DNA of 64,000 nt from JBBRHH01 sp963788015 (GCA_963788015.1 CAWBEY010000001.1:682001-746000); one strand, 5' to 3'; positions 28,867-39,105 are shown, counted from the first letter of the stretch. The notes: generated by a model from the letters alone, not told the origin. A program made the numbers and translations.

Positions 28867-29823
28867 TACAGGCGAATACATGAACTGCACCCACGCCCAC
28901 GACGACATCTTCGCCCTTGAGAACCTGGCGGCCGATTCGCTTCCAGCCGATCTGACGGGCCATTTGGCGTCGTGCGCCGACTGTCGTCAACTCGTCGCCA
29001 ACATTCGTGAGATGGAAGCCGCCGCCCGCGCGCTTCCAGTCCCGGCGGCGGCTTCCGAAGCGAAGCAGACGTTTCTCCAGCAGCTTACGGAATCAAAGGT
29101 CGTCCGACAGACCACGCCAGCGGAGCTTCATCTTTCCTTCGCTACACGGATTTTGAAATTGACGTCCCGCCTTCGCCAGCCCCGATTTGCGCTGGCGGCG
29201 GCCGCTTCGATCCTTCTGCTTATTGGCTTGGCTGGGTGGCTGTTGATGGGTCATTACGCGGCCGGGCCGGCGGATTCGGTTGTGGACCGGCTTGTTGATT
29301 GGAACGTCGATCTGGCCGACGCCGCCCCGGCCGAGCGCACGCAGATCTTCCAGGGGCAGGCCGACGCTCTGCGTCAAACGCTTGCCAGCGCCGCTCTCCC
29401 GGCCGACGAGCAGGAACTGGGGGCCAAGCTGCTCGACAACGGCATCTGGCTTTCGCGCAATTCGGATCCGCTCATCGGCGCTGAGCGCTTCAGCGATGTG
29501 GCCGATCTGCTGCTCACACGGCTTAAATCCGCCTCGGCCAAAAACGATCCCAAGTCGGTTGCCCGCCTCTCCCGCCATCTCGGAAAAGTGAAAAATGGCG
29601 CCCTCGATCCACAACTACAGGCGCCAAGCATGCGGGGGTTAACTCGGACAGCAAGACCAAATACGACCGCCTCGTCCGTCGAAATGATGAGTTGGACAGG
29701 CGTCTGGAGGATCTGCTTGACCGTTCGCCGGAGAAATCGCGCCAGATGATCCGGCAGGAGTTGAAAAAGTCACGCGCGGCCAAGCCCAAGGCGGTCGTGG
29801 GCTCGGGGTCGCAGGAGCAATAG
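28859..29823 (+). CDS. Membrane anti-sigma factor with zinc-binding ZAS motif (frameshifted)
   Basis: The start (MTDTGEYMNC) overlaps the sigma stop by eight bases. An H-x3-C-x2-C motif (GHLASCADCRQ) marks a zinc anti-sigma domain that would hold the ECF factor. A transmembrane helix (FALAAAASILLLIGLAGWLL) lies at about residues 113-132, followed by an outward helical domain (VVDRLVDWNVDLADAAPAER and following). A frame change near 29620 restores a charged C-terminus, KYDRLVRRNDELDRRLEDLL through to GSGSQEQ and a stop at 29823; the longer frame 1 tail is an artefact. The arrangement suggests signal-dependent release of the sigma factor. The signal is unknown. Confidence 0.78.
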
Positions 29824-29873
29824 CGTGGGGGTGGTCGGCTTTGGGGCTTGGATAGCTGTAAAAGGTGCGGATG

Positions 29874-31038
29874 CTACTGGGGGTCCGGGTCTCCGTGGCC
29901 GACTGCGCTGTACTTCCTGGTGGCCGTTGGTTTCGAGTTCGCTGCGCAGCTCGTAGGTGCGGCCGGATTCTGTGTAGCGGAATGGGCCGTCGCTGGCCGG
30001 GTCCGGGATGGTGGCCACGGCTTCTTTGCCGTCGAGGGCGATGGCCAGGGCGGCGTCGAGAAACGCGCGGCGGACGGTGTAGGACTTGGCGCGGTCGTGG
30101 AGGAATTCGACCTGGGGGGCGAAGAAGTAGAAGGGGTGATCTTCGATGCGCTTCTGGAGTTTGTTAAAGGCGGCCTGGTACTTGTAGGCCGGCAACTCCA
30201 GGACGCGGATGGACTCTTCCCACAGGGCAGGCAGGGCGTCGATGGCGGCCTGGCGCTTCTGGGGATCGAGCCATGTATCGCGGGCGACTTTGACACGGGC
30301 AGCGCGCTGCTCGTCGGTTTCATCGAAGGCGGTGAAGCTGATCATCATCGTTAGCTCGCCATCGCGGGCCAGCAGCTTGTCTGAGCCTTCCTTCGCCACC
30401 TCAGTTAGCACGGGCTTGAGAAAAGGCATCTCGCGGCGAAGGGCGGCGGTGTAGGGCTCGGGGGCGGGTTGGGCCTTCCACGCGCGGGCGAAGGCTCGAA
30501 CGATGTCCGGCGGGGTGTCTGGAAGGGCCTGGGCAACCTGCGAGAGGATTGCATCGAAGTGGGCGTCGGTGCTCAGGCGGGCGACGACCACGTCGCCGGC
30601 GGCCACCTGGCGCGACATCGTCAGGAGGCGGGCGAAGTCGTCGAAGGCTTCGCTGACGTGGCCATCTTTGATCAACTGGCGGGCGTTCAGTTGCAACAGA
30701 ATGCGCAGCGAGCGCGCGGGGGCGAGGCGGGCAACGGCGGTATAGGTTCGGCCTTCGACGAGCTTGCCCCAGTCGCAGTTGTTGATGGCGGTGGCCTGGC
30801 GAAACAGGTCGATGGCGGCGGCGTGCTGCTTGAGAAACTCGGCCGTCGATCCGTCCAATGCAACACTGTCCCAGTCGCGCAGGATGGGTTCGTGGGTGGA
30901 GTCGGGGAGGCTTGCGAACGCCTGCCGATAGAGGTCAGCGGCGTTGGGAGCGGGGTGCGTGGTGGGCGCGGCTTTGTTGGCCGCACAACCGCCAGCGATC
31001 AAGAAGACAAAGAGGAGGATGGTTTGAGCGATGCGCAC
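29874..31038 (-). CDS. Hypothetical lipoprotein of planctomycete type
   Basis: A protein of about 388 residues. The start is probably GTG at 31038, giving VRIAQTILLFVFLIAGGC, a lipoprotein signal with lipobox AGGC; the longer frame overlaps the mutase gene. The body is helical (DLYRQAFASLP, NAEWGK-like NNCDWGKLVEGRTY, LLQLNARQLIKDGHVSEAFD). Near the end, FRYTESGRTYELRSELETNG matches the tail of many planctomycete secreted proteins. A frame change near 29910 gives KYSAVGHGDPDPQ and a stop at 29874, removing the overlap with the anti-sigma gene; otherwise the frame runs to 29770. The role is unknown. Confidence 0.68.
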
Positions 31039-31063
31039 GGCGTCTCCAATATTGGAAAAAGCG

Positions 31064-32457
31064 TTAATGCCCGACGAGCGGCTTGCCCAGCATTTGTTCC
31101 AGCTCATTTTGCTTCTGGGCGAGCATCTCGCGCGTGGGGGCTTCGATATTCAATCGGAGCAGCGGCTCGGTGTTGCTCTTGCGGACGTTGAACCACCAGT
31201 CGCCAAATTCGGCGGTGATGCCGTCGAGGTAATCGACGCGGCCTTTCTTATACGCCTCGGCCAGGTCGCGCATCTTCGGCGTCAGGGTCGTCGACGCGGA
31301 AGTTTACTTCTCCGCTGCATGCGTAGCGGTCGAGGGGGGTTATCAGGGCGCTCATCGGCTTGTCTTGCGCGGCGAGGATGGACAGGACGCGGGCGAAGGC
31401 GATGGCCCCGGAGTCGGCGAAGTAGTTGTCACGGAAATAGAAATGGCCGGACAGCTCGCCGCCGAAGACGGCGTTGGTGTCGGCGAGGGTTTTTTTCATG
31501 AACGAGTGGCCGACGCGCTCGCGGCGGGGGATGCCGCCGCGATTCAGTGATGACGTCGGCCACAGCGTGGCTGGAGCGCAGATCGTAGACGATGGTGGCG
31601 CCCTTGTTTTCCTTCTTCTTCAGGAAGTCCTGGGCGAGCAGGGCGGTGGTAAGATCGCAACTGATGGTCTTGCCGTTTTCGTCAACGAAGATGCAGCGGT
31701 CGGCATCGCCATCGAAGCAGACGCCAAGTTCCGGCTTCTCCTGGGCCATCTTCTCCTTCAGCATGGCGAGATTCGATTCGACCAGCGGGTTGGGGTCGTG
31801 GGTGAAAGCGCCGTTGGTTTCGAAGAGCAGGGGGATGATTTCAAGGTTGACCTGATCGCCGAAAAGGGCAGGCACCATCTTGCCGCCCATGCCGTTGGAG
31901 GCATCGACGACGACGCGAAGCTTGCGGGGCAGGTTCAGGAACTTGAGCACGTGGTCTTTGTACGGGCCCCAGAGATTTTGCTCCTGGATTTTGCCGTTGG
32001 TGCCGGTCTGGCCGACGCGGAGGGTGGTGGTGATGCGCTTGATGTCGTCCAGGCCGGTGGCCGCCCCGATGGGCTTGGCCTTGGGGCCCGAGATTTTGAA
32101 GCCGTTGTACTGGATGGGGTTGTGGGAGGCGGTGGTTTGCACGCCGCCGACGCAATCGAGGTGATTGATGGCGAAGTAGATCATGGAGGTGTCGATCATT
32201 CCGATGTCGACGATGTTCATGGCGGTGGAGCGCAGGCCTTCGATGAGGGCCGCGGCAAGCTCCGGGGAGTGGGGGCGCATGTCGCGGCCGACGACGACGG
32301 TGTCTTCCATTTTCACGCGCTGGGCGGGGGCGAGGTTCTGGCGGCTGCGCTTGAGAAATTGGCCGGTGGCGTGGCCGACTTTCCAGGCGGTTTCTTTGTT
32401 TAAGAAGTCGGGATAGATGGCTCGAACGTCGTACGCTTTGAAGATTTTGTCGATCAT
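31064..32457 (-). CDS. Phosphomannomutase/phosphoglucomutase (frameshifted)
   Basis: An alpha-D-phosphohexomutase of about 464 residues that interconverts hexose-1- and hexose-6-phosphates for polysaccharide precursors. Start at 32457 (MIDKIFKAYDVRAIYP). The phosphoserine loop is TTASHNPIQYNG, the metal loop is FDGDADRCIFVDE (DGDAD), the sugar loop is GELSGHFYF (GE-x-S-G-H) and the phosphate-binding C-terminal motif is RKSNTEPLLRLNIEA (R-x-S-N-T-E). Frame changes lie near 31530 and 31275. It is 77 bases downstream of nadB on the same strand. The sequence is closest to ManB/AlgC type; substrate choice cannot be decided. Confidence 0.9.
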
Positions 32458-32534
32458 GAATGTGCCTTTGCGTCGGGGCGTATTGTCGGGGCGGTAGTTT
32501 AGCGGGGGGTCGGTGGAGTGGCCAGTGGGAGGGC

Positions 32535-34223
32535 TCACCCCAGCGGACTTGGTATCGGCGTCTCCCCCGGCCGTTTCCACAGGAGGTGGAGGCGCCAGTG
32601 TTCATCATCCCGGCCGGGGCAGTCGGTGCGGGTGTGGACGCCGCGCGACTCCGTTCGCGAGTATGCGGCCGTCGCGATCAGGGCGCTGGTGGTCAACATA
32701 TTTTGCAATTCCCAGCCGGCGATTGCCCCGGCCTGCTGCGTGGCAAACTCGAAGGTTTTGTCCATCACATACCGGCTCCAGAAGGCGATGATTTCGCGGG
32801 TTTCGACCAGGCGGTCGCCCATCGCGCTCGATGCCGACATTGCGCCACATGATGCTGCGCAGGCTGCTTTTGACATCAACGATGTCAAGTTCGGACTTGG
32901 ACGAGGGGGCGATGCGATGCTCCAGATGCTGGGGGAACTTGATCTTGTCATCGTCGGCCAGGGCGGCCTTGCCGGCATCGGTACCGGAGCGTGCGCCGAA
33001 GGCGAGGCCTTCGAGAAGTGAGTTGGAAGCCAGACGGTTTGCGCCGTGAAGGCCCGAACAACTGGCCTCGCCGACGGCATAGAGACCCTTGAGGCTGGTC
33101 TTCCCCATCTCATCGACATCAACGCCGCCAATCATGTAATGGGCGGCCGGCTGGATCGGGATGAGATCCTTCGAGCAGTCGATTTCGAATTCATCGAGCA
33201 GGCGGGCCAATTGGGGGAAGCGGGCGCGAAACTTTTCCGGCTCGAGGTGCCGCACATCCAGGAAGACGTGGGTGTAATGGGTTTTGCGGATTTGCTCGAC
33301 GATGGCCGCGGCTGACGATGTCGCGCGGGGCAAGCTCGGCCATCGGGTGATATTCGGGCATGAAGCGATGGCCATCGTGATCCACCAGATAAGCCCCCTC
33401 GCCGCGCACGGCTTCGGTGATCAGGGCGCGGCTTGAGCCCGCGACGTAGAGCGTGGTGGGATGGAACTGTACCATCTCCATGTCCTGAAGAGTTGCGCCG
33501 GCGCGATAGGCCATGGCGTGGCCGTCGGCCGTGGCGATTTTGGGATTGGTGGATTCGCGATAGAGCTGGCCCGCGCCGCCGCTGGCGAGGATGGTCCGCT
33601 TGGCCCAGATGACGTTGACGTGGCCGTCGATGAGGGCCAGGGCGCCCAGGCATCGGGCGGTTTTCGCAGGCCCATCTTCCGTGATCAGGTCGATGACGAA
33701 ACGATTTTTCGGAGATGCGAATCTGCTCCCGGCCGCGCACGGTGTTGATGAGGGTTTGAGCGAGTTCCTTGCCGGTGGCATCGCCCATGGCGTGAACGAT
33801 GCGGGCAAAGGAATGGCCGCCCTCGCGGCCGAACGCCAGATCGTGTGGATTGCCGGCCTGCTTGTCGAACTTCGCGCCCCACGAAAGCAATTCAAGCACG
33901 CGCTCCGGCCCTTCGCGCACGACAATCTCAACGGCCCGCTGATCGCATAAACCCGCCCCGGCTTCTTCGGTGTCGTGGGCGTGGTTCTGGTAGCTGTCGG
34001 CCGGGTCGAGCACGGCGGCGATGCCACCCTGAGCGTACCAGGTGTTGGACTGGTCGATGGTGTCTTTGGTGAGAACCAGAACGTCGGCGAATTCCGAAGC
34101 GGCGATGGCCGAGCGCAGGCCGGCCACACCGCCGCCGATGACAAGGACGTCCGTGAATTGCTGGGGCAACCGGGCGACCTTGAACGGGACGAGATAACGG
34201 CGGTGGGTGATGGATTCGAGCAT
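32535..34223 (-). CDS. nadB: L-aspartate oxidase NadB (frameshifted)
   Basis: NadB oxidises aspartate to iminoaspartate in NAD synthesis. The start is 34223 (MLESITHRRYLVPFKVARLP). The FAD-binding GGGVAGLRSAIAA, the SNTWYAQGGIAAVLDP loop, REGGHSFARIVHAMGDATG, MEMVQFHPTTLY and GEGAYLVDHDG are standard, as are AAHYMIGGVDVDEMG and GLYAVGEASCSGLHGANRLA with SNSLLEGLAFG. Frame changes lie near 33725, 33320 and 32840. The C-terminal helical domain ends WELQNMLTTSALIATAAYSR and HWRLHLLW. No nadA or nadC is adjacent. The upstream 20 bases are C-rich with no clear ribosome site. Confidence 0.92.
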
Positions 34224-34540
34224 CTTTGGAGGGGGGAGTATAACAGGAGATATGAAACTGGAGAAAAAGACAGGGGAGAAGGAAGTTGCTAGTTGCTGGT
34301 ATTGAGTTGCTAGTGGAAAGGCGGGGGGGGGCGGTGGTGGAGTTTTCTTTGGCAAACATTCGCCCGAAATCGATGTGCTGGATGGACCAGATGAAATACG
34401 AGTAGCCGCTCGGAGTTTCGCTTGCGCCATCCTGAGGCCCAGTTCGCGGCCACGCGGCCTTGACCGGCGTGCATTGGAAAGTCATTCTGGCGTTTGATTG
34501 ATTGGCATTTGAGTGCGCATCGCAGCGTGGAGAACCCGTG
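34224..34540. other. Intergenic stretch with GTTGCTA word repeat, no gene supported
   Basis: About 317 bases upstream of nadB. At 34284-34313 the words GTTGCTA, GTTGCTG and GTTGCTA recur, followed by a run of G (34323-34331). Open frames cross it on the minus strand but have the skewed composition of shadows and no recognisable motif. I see no promoter I would defend. Confidence 0.4.
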
Positions 34541-34789
34541 GTGAAACAACAGGCCGTGGTTGCGCTGGTTGCGGTCGTGGTTGTGCTGGCGCACCGTCTG
34601 ATTCCGGCCGCAGCCCCGCCTGTCGTGCAGGAGTTTTCGGCCGAGGAGCGCCGGGCGGGGGTTGATCGTGTCATTCCGCACCTGTTGATGAAAGAGGCGT
34701 CGCTGGCCACGGCGGCTCCGCCGGCGCGACCGTTTATGACGAAAATCTGGGTATCTCCGACATGCCCAGTCCAGTTGCAAATATCCTGA
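34541..34789 (+). CDS. Possible small secreted protein (doubtful)
   Basis: A short frame starting with GTG at 34541 would encode VKQQAVVALVAVVVVLAHRL, which looks like a signal peptide or single helix, then about 60 residues (QEFSAEERRAGVDRVIPHLL). No homologous family is recognised and no ribosome site is clear. Composition is compatible with coding but the alternative is chance. It ends 152 bases before the zinc-ribbon membrane protein gene. Confidence 0.25.
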   Translation: MKQQAVVALVAVVVVLAHRLIPAAAPPVVQEFSAEERRAGVDRVIPHLLMKEASLATAAPPARPFMTKIWVSPTCPVQLQIS

Positions 34790-34940
34790 TGGGCATAGAT
34801 GCAGCACTATCCAACAGGAGCGCCGACTATTCTCCTTCCGTGCATTATTGGCAGTGTCGTTTGTTCATCTTGGAGACGGAAAAAAACCACCAGAAAATCG
34901 CGCATTTCCTTCGCCATTATCACACCGCCACCACCCGCCC

Positions 34941-35481
34941 ATGAAGCGCCTCCTGCTACTTCTCCTGGCCGTTTGCTCCGTCCTGCTGATGGTTGCCACG
35001 CTGGCCCTTTGGGTTCGCGGCCGGAAGACTGCGAGCCTTGCCACTTTTTATCTTCCCAGGGGGATGCAGGTGGTCGGCGCCCATCGTGCACGTGTCTTTT
35101 TTCTGCTCAGCAGCATTTGCGTCAAGTCGGACAAGGTTGCTGAAACGGGCTCGCTTTCCAATGCGGAGGTGAAGGAACTGCGCGAGGCCACTCTGGTTTA
35201 TGTGCCGCGGGAAGTGAGTCATCTTGGCTTTACGATGGGCATCAGCCGGCCGAATCCGATCCTCGGCACGAGCGGCAGCTTTGCTTTCCTCGAAACACCG
35301 CTGTGGTTCTGGGGGCTGATGGCCGTTCCCTGTCCCACCCTCTGGCTGCGCGGCCCGCAGGCGACGCCAGCGCCGCGGCCACAATATGTGCCAGAACTGC
35401 GGCTACGATCTTCGGGCCAGTGTCGAGCGGTGTCCGGAGTGCGGGCTGGCCTTCAGCACTGCGCCGCTGGCGGTTTCATAG
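34941..35481 (+). CDS. Small membrane protein with C-terminal CGYDLR zinc ribbon (frameshifted)
   Basis: A protein of about 180 residues. The N-terminal helix MKRLLLLLLAVCSVLLMVATL is followed by an outward domain of about 90 residues and a second helix (LWFWGLMAVPCPTLWL). After a frame change near 35380 it ends CQNCGYDLRASVERCPECG plus a short tail and stop at 35479-35481. That C-terminal zinc ribbon (C-x2-C-GYDLR...C-x2-C) is a recurring end of planctomycete membrane proteins. The straightforward reading frame hides it. The ribbon would be cytoplasmic and might bind protein or nucleic acid; function unknown. Confidence 0.72.
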
Positions 35482-35493
35482 CCTTCGCTTTGT

Positions 35494-35856
35494 TCACTGT
35501 CCCCGCAACTGGCGGCGGAGGGCGTCGCGCTCAGCCGCTAACCCGGCCACCTGCGCCCGCGCTTCGGCGAGGTCTGCCTTGACCCGCGCCAGTTCCGTCT
35601 CCAGCGCCCGCACGCGATCATTGGATGGCTGGGTGGTGGCGATGATGGCCGCCTTTTGCTGTGCTTTGGCTTCGATAAGAGCATCGTCGCTTGCGTGTTG
35701 CTGGGCGCGCTCGGTGTCGCGGGCCTTGTTGCCGTCGCGCACCTCGGCCACGATCTTGTCGATGTCAGGGCTTGCGTTTGCGAGTCGTGGCCCTGCGGCA
35801 AAACCGCCGGCGATCAGCAACCCGAGAAACCCGACCCGCGTAAAACTATGAACCAT
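35494..35856 (-). CDS. Secreted coiled-coil protein
   Basis: A 120-residue protein starting at 35856 (MVHSFTRVGFLGLLIAGGFA), with AAAGG-like sequence upstream; longer in-frame starts exist at 35880 and 35997. After the signal peptide comes an Asp/Lys region (ASPDIDKIVAEVRDGNKARD) and then a heptad-like coiled coil rich in Ala, Glu and Arg (RVRALETELARVKADLAEAR, VAGLAAERDALRRQLRG). It is convergent with the zinc-ribbon gene, 12 bases apart. It may be an envelope spacer or adaptor; no family recognised. Confidence 0.65.
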   Translation of the reverse strand: MVHSFTRVGFLGLLIAGGFAAGPRLANASPDIDKIVAEVRDGNKARDTERAQQHASDDALIEAKAQQKAAIIATTQPSNDRVRALETELARVKADLAEARAQVAGLAAERDALRRQLRGQ

Positions 35857-36087
35857 GACAGTACCTTTCAAATGACGTCTCATGACTTCGATAACATCCG
35901 GCACGTTCCGTCTCGCCGGTTGCCCGATCAGCGTCTGCGGCAGCGTACCAATTCCCGCCTTCAACAGCGAATCAACCGGCATCTCCCAAACCCGCACCAG
36001 CTAGTACACAAACTCCAGCCGCACACCACATGAAACGCGTCTTCGCAGTAGAATGGCAAACCAATCTACATCAGAGGACCCGGAAAA

Positions 36088-37105
36088 ATGAGCGCTGCTC
36101 CCGATCAAGTAATGCAGTGCATGGAAGTCTGGGGCGGCAACCAGGCGGTGGATGCTGGCGTCGTGATGGCCGGCCTGGACGCCTGGGTGTATTGCAGGCC
36201 CTACGAAGGCGCCGAGGGCGGCGGCGACGTCTATTACGTTTCATCCTGCGCCACCGGCCGAATCACGCGCATGCTGGTCGCCGACGTCAGCGGGCACGGC
36301 GAAGTCGTAAGCGGCACCGCCGGCCGACTCCGAGCCCTCATGCGCAAGTACGTAAACTACCTCGATCAAACCCAGTTCGTGCGTTCCCTCAACGCCGAAT
36401 TCTCAGTCCTCGCCCAGGGCGGCCTCTTCGCAACCGCCGTGGCCGCCACGTTCTTCGGCCCCACGCGCCACCTGGCCATCTGCAACGCCGGCCATCCGCC
36501 GCCCATGCTCTATGACTCACGCCGGCAACAATGGGAGGTCCTCGACCGGTGCGACAGTGGCCACGGAAACTTTCCATGGGGAATCACCGAAGTCTGCGCC
36601 TACGACCAGTTCGACGTGGACCTGAACGCGGATGATCTGGTCCTCTGCTTCACCGATTCCCTCACCGAAGCCCGCACACCCACCGGCGACTGGCTCGGCC
36701 AGGAGGGCTTATTGCGCAGTCTTAAAGAAACTGGATGTCAGCTCGCCCCAGACGCTGATCGGCGCAATCCTCACGGCGCTGGCCACCGAAGGCAATGAAC
36801 TCGCCGACGACGTCACCGCACTCCTGTTTCGGCCCAACGCCACAGCCCACGCCTCCCTCTCCCAGCGACTCAAGGGCTTAGGCCGATTCGCAAAAGCTCT
36901 GGCCGCCTCACTTCGGCGCGGAGGCGAGTCGATGCCCTGGCCCGACCTGCGTCTGGCCAACATCGGCGGCGCCGTGTTTTCGCCCCTCAGTCGCTGGCCA
37001 CCTCCCCCACCAGCCCTCCGCCTGCGTCCGCATCCCTCCACCTCCACCCGCACCAAGTCTCCCGACAATTCGTTCCTGCGTAGGGACGATTCGTGCGATT
37101 CGTGA
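36088..37105 (+). CDS. PP2C-type serine phosphatase, RsbU/SpoIIE family (frameshifted)
   Basis: A soluble phosphatase of about 338 residues. The catalytic domain shows EGGGDVYYVSSCATGRITRM (G-G-D), MLVADVSGHGEVVSG (the D-V-S-G-H-G metal motif), GLFATAVAATFF, ICNAGHPPPMLYD and LVLCFTDSLTEART (T-D-S/G). These are the hallmarks of RsbU/SpoIIE enzymes, which dephosphorylate STAS anti-anti-sigma proteins. No PAS, HAMP or response-regulator domain precedes it. A frame change near 36720 continues the domain as LIGAILTALATEGNELADDV. The last 80 residues are proline-rich and may include another break. A natural target would be the STAS protein at 43076. Confidence 0.82.
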
Positions 37106-37431
37106 TCAATATTCCGCCAGATTGTCCTTGCACCTCCCCCACCCCATAAGATAGGAAAATGTTAGCAATGGACGCATCCGGTAGCGATGCCACCCATCGC
37201 ACGGGACGAGAGGGGAACCAGAGGTTACTCTTCCATCCCCATGGGACGACTTCACCTCCCAATCTCTGCGCTTCTCAGCATCTTCGCAGTAAAGCTCCTC
37301 TCCTCCTCCGTGACTCCTTGGTGAAAAATCAAATCCGCAATCCCCAATCCGAAATCCGCATTCCAAAAGAACCTTGACAAACCACCTTAAACGCCTGAAA
37401 AGAGCATCACGGGATGCGAATGGAGGCTGTC
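37106..37431. other. Intergenic region with composite repeat element
   Basis: About 326 bases without a supported gene. The part from about 37245 to 37326 is T/C-rich text (CTCTGCGCTTCTCAGCATC, then CTCCGTGACTCCTTGGTGA), and 37329-37364 carries AATCCGC-type words also found after purE (25301). The rest shows nothing I can name. A GGAGG at 37422-37426 is the ribosome site of the next gene. Confidence 0.45.
37329..37364. repeat. Intergenic AATCCGC word repeat (copy 2)
   Basis: The words AAATCCGCAA, CCCAATCCGA and AAATCCGCATTCC follow each other. They match the wording at 25301-25337. The array lies just upstream of the outer-membrane protein gene and is not coding. Confidence 0.5.
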
Positions 37432-38700
37432 GTGTTGAAGCAAATCTCAGGCGGCGTCGCACTGCTGCTGCTGTTCATCTCCACAACACACGCGCACGAC
37501 CTGCTGGAAATAGATGCACAGACAACTTCCGGCACTCCCATCTCCCGTTCCGTTCAGGGCACAAACCTCGTCACCCTCACCGACAACCTGACCAAAGCCG
37601 AAAACCAGTTCGCCTCCTTCAATGGCCAATCCTTCGTCGGCCAACTCCGCTACGCCGGCGTATACAACGCGGCCATCTTCACCTCAAACGCTTCGGGCAC
37701 GGCCGTCAACCTGCGCATCCCCTCCACCGGATTCAACCACACATTCACCGGCGCTACCCGCTCCGACGTCAACCAGCAGATTCGCGACTTCGTGAAAAAG
37801 AACGGCGCCGATGAGTCGGCGCGCTTCCAGCAGAAAGTAAATCAGTTGTCCCTCACGGCCGTCTCCGACGGCAACCCCCGCGCCACCACGGCATGGCTCG
37901 CCGACACCTCCTTTCGCACCTTCGGCTTTGACGGCAGGCCCCCCTTCAGCGAAGTCGATGCAACTGGCCTCGCGCCGGAGCTGCGGCTGGATTTCAACGG
38001 CGGCACGTTCGATACCGACGACGGCAACGGCTACTATCTTGAGGCGGCCTTAAGCACTGCCATCAAGCTTGGCGATCGGGCCGCCATCTCGCTCACGGTG
38101 CCATTCCAATATCGCAACCTCGAAGGTTCAGACGTCTTCGACGTCGGCTTCCAACTTGGCGTGCCCATCCAGATCATAAATACCCATTGGGGCGCCAACC
38201 TCAGCGGCGAAGGAACCAGCCAGCTTCTTTGGCAGGTGTCGCCGTTTGGCATCGTCTCCGCCTCAGGCTCCGAGGATCTGGTCGCCGGCGGCGTGCTCTA
38301 TGGCGGCGGGATCACCAGCCTGTTGTCCTACCAGATCGGCTTGGGCGGCGCGGAGGGACGCCAAAGCAGCCTGACGTTTTCCCTGGCCAACCAAATCGGC
38401 TTCTACCACGGCACCCCCATCACCGTCAGCGGCTACAAGTTTCCCAACGACGTCGACCAGCAAATCGTCAAGAACGGCCTGGACGTGGCCTACAGCGTCG
38501 GCCATAGTTTCTGGCTGGACGCCAGCGCAACCCACACCCAGTTCCTCAAAGACAGCGCGCTCGATCACTACTGGACCCCCGGCGCCGGCATCGGAATCTT
38601 CCTCGGCAAAAATGGGTCGCTCCGCATCGGCTACTCGGCCGATCTGGCCAGCGGCTACACTGGGCACAATGGCAAGGTGCAGTTGTCATTCGGCTGGTGA
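37432..38700 (+). CDS. Predicted outer-membrane beta-barrel protein
   Basis: About 420 residues. The frame is open from ATG 37414, but GGAGG at 37422-37426 points to GTG 37432 or TTG 37435, giving the signal peptide LKQISGGVALLLLFISTTHA. After a variable N-terminal domain of about 140 residues, the rest has amphipathic strands separated by Asp/Gly turns, for example AISLTVPFQYRNLEGSDV, VGFQLGVPIQIIN and SLLSYQIGLGG. It ends with KVQLSFGW, an aromatic C-terminus as used for barrel insertion. It resembles DUF3187-type proteins. No break is seen. It may be co-transcribed with the next small gene (23-base gap). Confidence 0.75.
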   Translation: MLKQISGGVALLLLFISTTHAHDLLEIDAQTTSGTPISRSVQGTNLVTLTDNLTKAENQFASFNGQSFVGQLRYAGVYNAAIFTSNASGTAVNLRIPSTGFNHTFTGATRSDVNQQIRDFVKKNGADESARFQQKVNQLSLTAVSDGNPRATTAWLADTSFRTFGFDGRPPFSEVDATGLAPELRLDFNGGTFDTDDGNGYYLEAALSTAIKLGDRAAISLTVPFQYRNLEGSDVFDVGFQLGVPIQIINTHWGANLSGEGTSQLLWQVSPFGIVSASGSEDLVAGGVLYGGGITSLLSYQIGLGGAEGRQSSLTFSLANQIGFYHGTPITVSGYKFPNDVDQQIVKNGLDVAYSVGHSFWLDASATHTQFLKDSALDHYWTPGAGIGIFLGKNGSLRIGYSADLASGYTGHNGKVQLSFGW

Positions 38701-38723
38701 CAATCAAAGAAAGGCCTGTGCAA

Positions 38724-39095
38724 ATGCCCGATGAAAACGTCGTCATGCCAATGGATTTCATGGCCGTCCGCGGCGTCTACCCCGCCGGCTTCGCGCGATT
38801 TGGGCTACACAGGCAAGGCCCGCTGGGTGGCCTTCTGGTGGGATGACGAAGACGACGATGTCGCCTGGAACGACGGCACGTCCAAAGGCCTGGGCGAAGG
38901 CGCCTGGGAAACCTGGACAAAAGTCATCGCCCCCGTCGGCGCCTATTTCAAACACAACCACCGCGCCAACCTCGGCGGCGCAGGCGAAACCGCCACCCAC
39001 CTCCTGGTCTACGACCGCGCCCAGCACATCGGCTTCGTCGCGCCGAAGAATCGGCCGCCGCGTTCCTCTCAGCGCGAGCCAAAGAACCAAAATAA
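38724..39095 (+). CDS. Small acidic hypothetical protein (frameshifted)
   Basis: A protein of about 122 residues, start ATG 38724 (MPDENVVMPMDFMAVRGVYP) with GAAAGG upstream. After a frame change near 38798 it continues DLGYTGKARWVAFWWDDEDD then DVAWNDGTSKGLGEGAWETW. A second change near 39043 gives EESAAAFLSARAKEPK and a stop at 39093-39095, eleven bases from the convergent gene. It has no signal or membrane segment and is rich in Trp and Asp. I do not recognise the family. The tidy convergent spacing supports this reading of the frames. Confidence 0.6.
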
Positions 39096-39105
39096 AAAAG
39101 CGAGC

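Noticed and set aside
33928..34807. Minus-strand frames upstream of nadB that could extend to a separate gene
   Set aside because: No start with a ribosome site and no recognisable motif; composition differs from real neighbours. Only a weak small plus-strand frame was kept at low confidence.
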